Assembly (NCBI GenBank): GCA_003427395.1 | Contig: BFEA01000178.1 | Coordinates: 2,149,642-2,174,803 of the forward strand | DNA: 25,162 nucleotides | Direction of reading: 5' to 3' | Source: Chara braunii | Lineage: Eukaryota > Streptophyta > Charophyceae > Charales > Characeae | In this document: positions 17,547 to 25,162 of the stretch, piece by piece | Position numbering within the stretch: the stretch's first letter is position 1 | How the letters are laid out: every line of letters starts with the position of its first letter | Notes under the pieces: generated by a model | What the model saw: only the letters and a program-made list of their open reading frames with translations | Database searches by the model: none | Told to the model about the DNA's origin: nothing | Program-made: the position numbers and the translations under genes

Positions 17547-18706
17547 GCATCATATCGAACTAGATGGATGAAGTAAGACAATTATGAACTAGACGAAAGA
17601 TCTTTCCAAATAGGATCAGCCCAAATAGAGGGCGGAATTCGTAGATACAGCCCACGCGAAAAGGTTTCTGGTCATCATGGCGAGATCGAGGCCCATTTAT
17701 TATCCCATGACGGCCGTGCATTGTGTTCGGCGGAAGACAGTGGACACTTTTCTTTTATCCGTTGCATTCCGTTTACTTGCGCTCGTCTAATTGACAGAAG
17801 ACTATAGGGACCGACGTCGAATTGAGAATTCCAGAGCTCGTTGTATCTCTCGGATCACATCTGATCACATGGCAGCACTGTGTCCTCGAGGGCGTAAATA
17901 GAGCATATGGAATTTATGAACTATCGACGGTCCTACATCAGTTGGAACACCCGTTGGCCGTGGCCTGTTGAAGTACAGGCGCATGTTCAAATCTGGATGA
18001 ATGACGTAAAACATTTCTGAGATTCCCTGTGCAAGCAAGGTTTGACAATGATAAATTAAGGCTGTCACCGTTTATTTTGCATTTTTTAACTGATCACAAC
18101 AAATACTACACTGATCTTAGTCAATAGGCCGAGCTATGTAAGGGACAGAAAAAAAAAGACAACTTAATGGCGCGGATCCGTGGGGTGGTTTCCGTAGGAG
18201 ACCGAATTGCACTCTTATTGTTTTTCATTATGTATCTTTGAAGGTACTGGTGATCCTGGTAAATCTTTAATTGTATTTTCCTTTGTATAATCGGATAGTT
18301 CTGTTTTTTAGATCTAGATTTGCAGCATTTTTATAAGTTTCTTTCGTCTCCACCAGCGTCTTCTGCGTACTCTTGTAGAAGCACCGAAAGAGAATTTGAT
18401 GTATACTTCTCCGGGCCGGTACCAGAAACAACGACCGAGCCTGAATAAAATCACTGCTGCTGACCAAGCTCGTGATATGTCATTGCCCGAAAGGTACAGA
18501 AGCAGTTATCGTCCTCTCCCTTCCCCCCCAAAAAAAAGAAGGGATAATTCGTAGAAAGCGCCCATGCCAAAACGTTTTCCTTTTTGGGCGCCCGAAACTC
18601 GGCCCAATGTTTTCCATGTGGGGTACTATATGCCCACGTCGCTCCGAGAGCCCTATAGGATCATGAATCTGTTGCATACACAGCGCCAGATTCGTTTTCA
18701 CTTTTA
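17547..18706. other. Intergenic DNA with antisense U2 fragment
   Basis: No coding region is supported. Besides the U2-like fragment it has short homopolymer tracts (18150-18158, 18530-18538). Confidence 0.4.
18082..18141 (-). pseudogene. U2 snRNA 5' fragment, antisense
   Basis: On the minus strand it reads TTACATAGCTCGGCCTATTG, ACTAAGATCAGTGTAGTATT, TGTTGTGATCAGTTAAAAAA. Plant U2 begins ATACCTTTCTCGGCCTTTTG, GCTAAGATCAAGTGTAGTAT, CTGTTCTTATCAGTTTAATA. Identity is about 80% over 60 nt with one gap, and the branch-site-pairing GTAGTA is intact. The loop I stem is damaged, one A is deleted before GTGTAG, and everything after about nt 60 (Sm site, stem-loops III and IV) is absent. No plant snRNA upstream element is visible on the 5' side. 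Confidence 0.8.
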
Positions 18707-19090
18707 GGGCCTCGCCACACCAATGTCGAAACATCACGAAATTCGACATATGTCAGGAGATTTTCGGCATTCCCGCTTTCGACATAAGACCCCTCTTCGC
18801 CACATCGCATGTCCAAGTGAAGAACTCACGAGTCGTATGCACAAAAGAGAAACTGGGGTGAAGATAGGACAAGCGTTGGTGCGTTCTCTTTTTCGACATT
18901 CGGGCAAGAATTCGACATCCCATCCGAGGACTGTTGAAAATGTGCGAGTTGCAGGCCTGAAGTGGAAACGAGCCCTTCTCGACAGGAGGTGTCGAAACCC
19001 TTTCCCTGACAGCTCCTGAATTTTTTCTGAATCTCGGATTTCGACATGCTGTGTGGCGAGGAGAAAATGTCGAAAATGCAGTTTTCGACA
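18707..19090 (+). mobile_element. MITE B: second copy of the MITE A family, rearranged right end
   Basis: Preceded by TTA (18704-18706), it begins GGGCCTCGCCACACCAATGT. The whole body matches the reverse complement of MITE A at about 90%, including the words AAGTGAAGAACTCACGAGTC and CATTCGGGCAAGAATTCGAC. Near the right end about 24 nt (around 19040-19063) are inserted; they resemble a right terminus themselves (TTCGACATGCTGTGTGGCGA). The outer terminus is cut at CGACA and runs straight into a tandem repeat starting at 19090. Confidence 0.85.
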
Positions 19091-19890
19091 ACAGTACCCT
19101 AGCAGAAACTACTCACCCTCCTTTCTGGAAATAGGTCGTCCGCGGCCTTTTTTAACCTTAGTTCTATATCCCCGAAGAGGACGTCTTCCTGGTGCAGTGC
19201 GTTCACACAGGGAATGTGAATCTGAGTTGAAATACTGAATAATACACTCAGTGCATGTATGCGAACCGTAGCGGGTATATCAGAAGTCTCTGTCCAAACT
19301 CAACGAAACGGAATACCTAAATAGTACGGCCATAGTACCAACAGTATCCTAGCAGAAACTACTTAGCTTCCCTTCTGGAAATAGGTCTTCCGCGGCCTTT
19401 TTAACATTACTTCTATACCCCCGAAGAAGACGTGGTCCTGGTGCAGTGCATTCACACCGGGAATGTGAAGTTGAGTGGAAGTACTGAATAATACCCCCCT
19501 CGCACACAGTGTAGGGGGACAATCGAACCTGATGCACTGAGTGCATATATGCGAACGGTAGCAGGTATATCAGAAGTCTTTGTCCAAACTTTTCTCGAAA
19601 GAACTTTGTAATTATTTTTACTAAATTATTATTACGAATTAATTATATAGGTGCGAACACAATAGCTCGCTCAGTCGATTTGAGTCGGGAGAGCTCCCCT
19701 CGCACTCAGTGTAAAGGGATAATCGGACCTAATACACCCAGCGGATATACGCGGACGGTAGTGAAAATAATAGTTTTCTCAGTCCGAATTGGTTTGAGCG
19801 AATAAACGAAACTTGTGGTGTGCAGACTTTCGGAAGGAATTTGCAATTATTCCAATCAATTTCTTATTACTAATTGGTTAATTATTTGCC
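19090..19890. repeat. Three-unit tandem repeat (~250-290 bp period)
   Basis: Unit 1 (19090-19300) and unit 2 (19340-19590) share AACAGTA(C/T)CCTAGCAGAAAC, CTTTCTGGAAATAGGTC, CCGCGGCC, TGGTGCAGTGC and GGTATATCAGAAGTCT. Unit 2 has about 40 extra bases (CCCCCTCGCACACAGTGTAG onward). Unit 3 (about 19697-19890) is diverged but keeps that extra block and the AT-rich tail also seen at 19600-19650. It is AT-rich and non-coding. Confidence 0.8.
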
Positions 19891-20068
19891 CTTATAAGTC
19901 TTTTACATACCCTACGAAAGCATTCAGCAATGATATATGTAAATAACCAATCTGGTTCACCTACCTAGGATTACGGTATAATTATATAGTCTTCCTTGCC
20001 CTAACAGTGGAACTTAGGAATACCAAAGGNCTNACNGAATCTGAACCAAGCGCAGTCCGTGTTGAGNT

Positions 20069-22418
20069 ATGGAACAACAGGATAGAATGGACACAGAAGC
20101 TCCAAGTGCATCCAACAATCAGGTAAATATGTCAGACCTGAAGTTGGCTCTGGATCAATGCTTCAAAGTTGGTATCCTTCCTCNAAATCTCANCATGGGA
20201 AACATCTCTGAAAATGAAGAAGATGACGATACCCTGGAAATGACGGCAGATGAANAAATTGATCAACATGCTGTCCAGTGGCTGAAAGACCACACAGTGG
20301 TGATCTCCTTTGTTCCCAAGGATGAAGATCTGATCCCACTCAATCTGAAGAGGCACCTCGTCAGAATATATGAAGCAGCCTAGGTCNAAGACAACAACGG
20401 TGCCNTTGTGATGCAGCGTGGAACAATGAGGAATGAGGGAGCAAACATGGTGTCCTACGTCCCTCCTAAGAAAGAGATTGTGGATTTCTTAATTAAAAAG
20501 GGTTCTGCAAAAAATTNCACTATCAGGACAAGGTACAGAGTATCTGGCCTTTTTTCCAGATGGGAAACNAGAAAAAGAAGAAAGAGAAAGACACCAAATT
20601 TTGGCTGATGGGGCTCAGGGTCCCCTGGCGAATGGTTCCACAAATGCACACTTTTGTTGAAACCAAAATTGGTCCCATCCTCAAAGAATACCCCATTCTG
20701 CGAGACGCAGATGAACCTGAACTGTCCCATGTCAAATTCGATATCCACAGTTCAGCCAGACACAAGGTGAAAAAGAAGTTTCGCCTGAGGTATCCAGATG
20801 GGGATGCACAGGTAATTGACATAGTCACACAGGACACACCATGGTGTGCTACCTGTCGTTGGTTCTACCACCGTGCTGAGGAGTGCCCGTACAAAGTGGA
20901 AGGCANCGCACTGTCANATCAACTGGACCCGTCGAAAACACAGACAACTGGCAAGGGGGAAGAGGAGCATCAGCCAAGGGGGAAAGGGNAAGAGGCAGGA
21001 GTTNGAGAGGGGGTAGAGGAGAGAGGGGAGGGAGAGGTGGGAGAGGGAGAGGAGGAAGAGGTGACAGAGGAGGTGGAAGGGAGTTCAAGCGAACTCCCAG
21101 CCCCCCACCGCCACCCCCCCCTCCACCTCCCTCAGATCGTACCCCCTCCCCCTCACCATTACCTTCTCGCTCTCCCTCCCCCTCCCCGGCCCCTTCCCCG
21201 ATTCTCTCTCGTTCCCCATCCCCCACACCATCTAGAGATCAGTCTGAGCACAGAGTACCGAAATGGGNCAGGGTTGAGCCAGTGCCAGACCCCATTGGGG
21301 CAGCTGGACTTCAACCAGCCAAATCAAAATCTTTCACTTCGCTGTTTGAGAATAAAGCCTTCTCCCCAGAGCAAGGGGGCAAAGAAGGTAACCAAGGGGT
21401 TGGGCTGCCAGACTCCAGCCCTGTGCAGAAGGTGCTTGCTTCACTGCGCCAACAGGGAGCGGCGAAGGTAATGAAAGTAAAGGTACTGAAAAACACGGAA
21501 ATGGAATCCGGTATTCTCAGTGTTAAAGAATCAGTCCCCTAGCCTGAGTCACTGGCATCCTTGTCTGTGATTCCAAATGAGAGAACGAGATCCCCGTTCA
21601 AGCCACGAAGAATGGGTCATGGCCCAGAGGAGAGAGACTGCAAAGAGTTGTCAGACTCCTCCCCAGAGCTTGCAAGAAAGAACCCTAAAGGGAAACAAAA
21701 CCAGAAACAAAATCAACCCTTGGTCATAGATGGGTCCTCTGCAAGCCAAGAAGTGGTAAGCAGCGCAGTCAAAACGATACCAACGGACAACAAAGACAAA
21801 GTAATGAGGAGAGTACTCCCTCTCATTTGTGTGTCAATGGTCGCAGACATTCTCTGTTTTACCATTGACGTGGGCAATGGAAGAAAGGCACTGCCTGTTC
21901 TAACCTCAGATGAGGTTGGAACCCCCTCAGATCTTGGAATACGGAACAAAGCAAAGAAGCTGCTGCTGGAAAAAGTTCCGGTGCGCATGATGAAGGGATA
22001 CAAACTGGAAAGGCGCACACTGGTGGGAAATTCAGGTGCGATGTATCTAATTTTCGTGCCGATCCTGGAGACAAGACTCTCCTCAGCAGCTGCAGAGGAA
22101 CACAGGCAAGCGGGTGTCTCCTGGGTTCCTCTGCAGCACTTGACCAACCCTCATGCGGTGGAGCTAGACTCCCTGCAATTGGAGGATGGACTTCATCCGA
22201 GATTTATTGCAGACATCCACAAGGGTGTCTCAGCAACAAAGAACTTTCTTTCACCACATTTCAGAAAGTTGCTCAAAGAAACCTGGCCTGGGAAGACAGA
22301 ATTGGAAACAACAAAAAAAGGAAAATTCTTTGTTCCACCAGGCGCCCCGAGTGGGTCACACACAGGCCTTATCCAGTCCCTGACAGGCTCTGCAGTAGAC
22401 AATGGTGCTCAAACCTGA
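20069..22418 (+). pseudogene. LINE ORF1: CCHC RNA-binding protein with RGG and SR/SP-rich tracts
   Basis: The ATG at 20069 opens the frame (MEQQDRMDTEAPSA); the full reading would be about 780 codons. Breaks: TAG at 20381, frame changes at about 20575 and 20900-20985, TAG at 21540. The N-terminal part resembles plant LINE ORF1 (DUF4283-like) leading to a zinc knuckle CATCRWFYHRAEEC (C-X2-C-X4-H-X4-C) near 20850-20890. Then comes an RGG box (GGRGERGGRGGRGRGGRGDR, about 21020-21085), a run of about ten prolines, and an SP/SR-rich tract (SPSPLPSRSPSPSPAPSP). The last part (21843-22225) is a compact alpha/beta-looking domain I cannot name. ORF1 would coat LINE RNA in an RNP. Ambiguous bases near the frame changes mean some breaks may be assembly errors. 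Confidence 0.7.
20985..21240. repeat. Polypurine tract followed by polypyrimidine tract in LINE ORF1
   Basis: About 105 bases of almost pure G/A (20985-21090) are followed by about 130 bases of mostly C/T (21100-21235). In the ORF1 frame they encode the RGG box and the Pro/Ser-rich tract respectively. Such tracts can form intramolecular triplexes or a large imperfect hairpin. Confidence 0.8.
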
Positions 22419-24744
22419 GCTCCAAGTCGCCACGTGGAATGTCAGAGGACTAGGAGACACAAGCCGTAGATTCAAGAAATCCAGACTCAAGTCTTGGATT
22501 CACGACAACAAAGCCAATGTGATATTCCTTCAAGAAACGAAGTTAAACTTAGTGAAGATCTCCTCTCTCGGCCGCTCGTGGGATGGGCCTCAATGGTGGT
22601 CCCCCGCGCAAGACACGAGAGGAGGGGTAGCAATTCTCCTACACAAAGATCTTAACGATGAGTTGATTGACGAATATGTGGATGTATGGGGTTGGTACAT
22701 TTGGATAAAGGTTCAGATTGATGAAGTGTGTTGGACCTTCATGAATGTATACACTCCTTCTGAATATAAAGAAAGATTGAAATTTTTTACTGAGTTACCC
22801 TCAATGGTACCAGACTCCCCCAACCTGGTGTTAGGTGGAGATTGGAACACGATCCTCAACCCTGGGTTGGACTCTCTAGCGTCTGACAGGATTAGAATGG
22901 ATACCATCCTGCTTGCCGCCTTCATGGAGAGTCTACAACTGGTTGACCCGTACAGACAAACACACCCCAGTGATAATGGCTACATGTGGTTCTCATCACA
23001 ATTAACACAGAATTCACCAACCATAAGAAGAAGACTTGACTTTTTCCTACTTGATCAGACAACTTGGGAGCTCCTCTCAAAAGTTGATGTTATTTCGGAC
23101 TCATTGTCATATCATAACCCGGTACTAGCCACCCTACATCGATTTTTCAGACTCAACATTTTCATTTTGAAGGATGTGGGAGTTCAAGATTGGGTCAAGG
23201 ACCAAATAGCAGATTGGGAACAAGCCAAAGAATTGTTCGAATCTGAATCCGAATGGTATGATGCAGGCCTAAGGGTGATATCCAAAGGCCTGAGTGTACT
23301 CTCCAAAATTAACGTCTATCAAAAGAAAAAGGAAGAACATAAGTACCTATCACTGATTTTATATGCGGAAAAGAAAGGTACCAGCCACCCTATCTCAGAA
23401 GCCTACTGGCTGATGAAAAGGGCCGAATATATGAACAAATGGGAAGCCATCCAACTCAAAAAAATTGAAGAATGGACAGAAAGAGCTAGAATTAAAAAAT
23501 TAATCACAGCAGACAGGGTCACTAAGGAGCAATTTCAAAGGCTCCTACCAACAAGAAAGCACACACCTATGAAAAGGCTTGCACACCCCTTCTCAAGGCA
23601 GGCACCNATGGCTGATACCTTAGAAGGGATATGTGACCATGCGAGAATATATTTNCAGGACATCCTAACATCAAGGAGACCACCATTAGAAGATGACCCT
23701 GCATTTGCAAACTTTGCCCCATTCTGGAAAGCAACCAAAGTCAGATTGACCCAAGCAGAAAATGAAGACCTGGACAAGCCAATCAGTCTTGAGGAACTGA
23801 CAAAAGTCAAAAATCAAAGGGCACTGGGAAAATCGTCAGGGGAGGACGGCCTACCAGTGGAATTTTACTCCACGTTCTNGCATGAACTANCCCCTGGTCC
23901 GATGAAGATCTACAATGAAATTATGGTTGGCAATGCATTAGCAACTNGAATGACTAAGGGCATTATATCCTTTATGTACAAAAAAGGAGAAAAACACGAA
24001 ATAAGAAACTGGCNTCCAATTACGCTACTNAATGTCTCATATAAACTACTAGCTAAAACACTGGCACTTCGACTTGGGTTGTTCCTACCAAAACTGGTGG
24101 GACTGGAACAAGGCGCATTTGTCAAGGGTCACTCGATATTTGACAATATCATTACTGCAGTAGAAGCACTTGAAATAATCAACTCAAGCAACATGAATAT
24201 GGTAATGTTGGCACTAGATCTCGAGAAAGCCTATGACAAGGTAGGATGGTCATTTGTAGAAGTTACCCTCAAACACATGAATTTTGGGCCGAAGTTCCTA
24301 AGATGGGTGATGGCACTATATACTCAGGCAACTGCGGCCGTCATGGTTAATGGGAAAATATCCTCCACCTTCAAGCTAACTAGATCGTTGAGGCAAGGGT
24401 GCCCCCTTGCTCCACTTCTATTTGTACTCCAAATTGAGATATTACAGAATAATATTAAAATAAATCCAAGAATCAGAGGGCTAACGCTGAGGGGCCACCA
24501 ATGCAAAGGTGGTGCAGTGGCGGACAATCTGCTAACAATGTGTGCTAACTCTACTACAAATCTTACAGAACTTCGCTCCATCTTATTAACTTTCTCGGAC
24601 GCATCCGAGGCATCCATTAATTGGAACAATTCAGTATATATCCTGCCTATGGCACACGAATTGGCAGTTTCATGGGGCATGAAAAGGGTCCCTGCAGACT
24701 CTGCGGAACGCTTTCTGGGGGTCCAGATCTCAATGAACTGTTGA
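22402..24744 (+). pseudogene. LINE ORF2: APE-type endonuclease and reverse transcriptase, truncated
   Basis: 780 codons; plant L1 ORF2 is usually well over 1,100. Residues 9-250 form the apurinic-like endonuclease: ATWNVRGL (Asn13), FLQETKL (Glu45), MNVYTP, GGDWNTIL (Asp147, Asn149), RRLDFFLL (Asp213). The final motif, normally S-D-H, is S-Y-H (Tyr237, His238), losing an active-site Asp. The RT has LDLEKAYDKVGW and RQGCPLAPLLF, but the ADD box is VADN (residues 706-709, 24517-24528), losing the second catalytic Asp. After ERFLGVQIS the frame stops at 24744, so the thumb end, zinc knuckle and any RNase H are gone. It starts inside the end of ORF1 (ATG at 22402), which suggests translation by reinitiation or a frameshift. 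The frame is open apart from N bases, so decay is recent. Confidence 0.85.
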
Positions 24745-24762
24745 AATACAGACCCAAGTTCG
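24739..24762. repeat. 24-bp repeat at the LINE break, shared with 17523-17546
   Basis: TGTTGAAATACAGACCCAAG then TTCG, one mismatch from the copy at 17523. It begins where LINE ORF2 homology ends and supplies the stop codon context of the truncated frame. Confidence 0.7.
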
Positions 24763-24859
24763 AATCCAGATAGTACAATCAGATCAGCAGAAGAAAATCA
24801 TTCTGAATTACTTGCGGCCGGTCAGTTTAATGATGATATCTCAAGGCCGTCGCCCTTTC
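24763..24859 (+). other. LINE 3' tail region before the A tract
   Basis: About 100 bases between the broken ORF2 and the A24 tract, ending GGCCGTCGCCCTTTC. It is probably the LINE 3' UTR retained after an internal deletion, but it could belong to another retroposed sequence. Confidence 0.4.
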
Positions 24860-24883
24860 AAAAAAAAAAAAAAAAAAAAAAAA
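24860..24883 (+). repeat. A24 tract, probable retroelement poly-A tail
   Basis: Uninterrupted A24 directly after the LINE 3' sequence, in the sense orientation for the LINE. Confidence 0.8.
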
Positions 24884-25162
24884 TTGTATTTATTTAACAG
24901 CAGGGGAGGGGGCGGTTTGGTAAGAAATTGGGATGTGTGAGATTCCTCTAGGGCGTGGTCCCACGAGCAAAGTGGATCGGATCGAATGCCTGAATCTGGA
25001 CGAGTGTATGGAGATGTGCATGAAATCGAGATTGAACTGCTTTTCCGCATCTGTGCTTAGAACACATCCAGATTCAGGAGCTCAATCCTATCCTTTTTGC
25101 TAGTGGGACGTTGGCCCTGGGGATATATCCTTTTTTTGTTTTTTCTATTTTGGGGAACTTTT
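24884..25162. other. Non-coding end of window with small inverted repeat
   Basis: No gene is supported. A 12-bp perfect inverted repeat CCTGAATCTGGA (24989-25000) pairs with 25067-25078 across a 66-base loop, with partial pairing continuing inward. Confidence 0.5.

Larger units (their letters stand above)
20030..24883 (+). mobile_element. L1-type LINE (non-LTR retrotransposon), ORF1 + ORF2, 3'-deleted
   Basis: The 5' edge is uncertain: unresolved bases start at 20030 and ORF1 at 20069. ORF1 (CCHC-containing) overlaps ORF2 (endonuclease plus RT) by 17 nt. ORF2 loses homology at about 24735, after the RT, where a 24-nt sequence also found at 17523 begins. An A24 tract ends the element at 24883. 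The expected C-terminal part of ORF2 is gone, so this copy lost its 3' coding part by internal deletion or recombination but kept a poly-A end. Target duplications could not be identified. Confidence 0.85.

Noticed and set aside
24751-24770. tRNA or SINE B-box (AGTTCGAATCC)
   Set aside because: The flanking bases cannot form a T-arm stem and no A box or acceptor stem is present at the right spacing.

Overview
The window looks like nuclear DNA from a repeat-rich green-plant-lineage eukaryote. A streptophyte alga such as Chara, or a bryophyte, would fit, but I cannot prove the species. Supporting signs are a plant-type (type II-like) metacaspase p20 domain, a 1.8 kb GT-AG intron, a Ty3 retrotransposon primed by initiator tRNA-Met, a plant-style L1 LINE with a CCHC ORF1, Tourist/Harbinger-like MITEs with TAA target sites, plant-like U6 and U2 snRNA fragments, and long CT and GT/GA microsatellites. 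Isolated N bases suggest a collapsed or polymorphic assembly.

Layout. 1-229: AT-rich DNA with a perfect 14-bp hairpin. 230-4001 (minus): decayed Ty3/gypsy element, read gag, protease, RT from high to low coordinates. It has a tRNA-Met primer site at 3989-4001 and is cut off just after RT; 4002 to about 4950 is probably its LTR. 4960-9750: mostly non-coding, with a 30-bp duplication, a (CT)33 tract, a weak decayed coding patch on the minus strand and one unrecognised 177-codon ORF (8899-9432). 9752-11691: a cluster of short TIR elements of one family, rich in the hexamer TGTCGA and ending next to the promoter of the only clear host gene.

11933-16074 (plus): a two-exon gene. Exon 1 (11933-12425) encodes a metacaspase p20 domain in which both catalytic residues are replaced (His to Tyr, Cys to Ala). 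Exon 2 (14213-16074) encodes a p10-like segment and then about five helical repeats of roughly 65 residues. This pseudo-metacaspase with a repeat tail is the most interesting object here. Its intron carries a tandem duplication and an antisense U6 snRNA fragment.

16075-20030: 3' flank with a compound microsatellite, a 108-bp near-perfect inverted repeat, an antisense U2 5' fragment, a second MITE copy in the opposite orientation to the first, and a three-unit tandem repeat. 20030-24883 (plus): an L1-type LINE. Its ORF1 (CCHC knuckle, RGG box, proline tract, SR/SP-rich tract, unidentified C-terminal domain) overlaps ORF2 (APE endonuclease plus RT). ORF2 has damaged active-site motifs and is truncated after RT; an A24 tract follows. 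The last 280 bases hold only a small inverted repeat.

The genes do not form a pathway: one candidate host gene sits in a field of dead or non-autonomous transposable elements.
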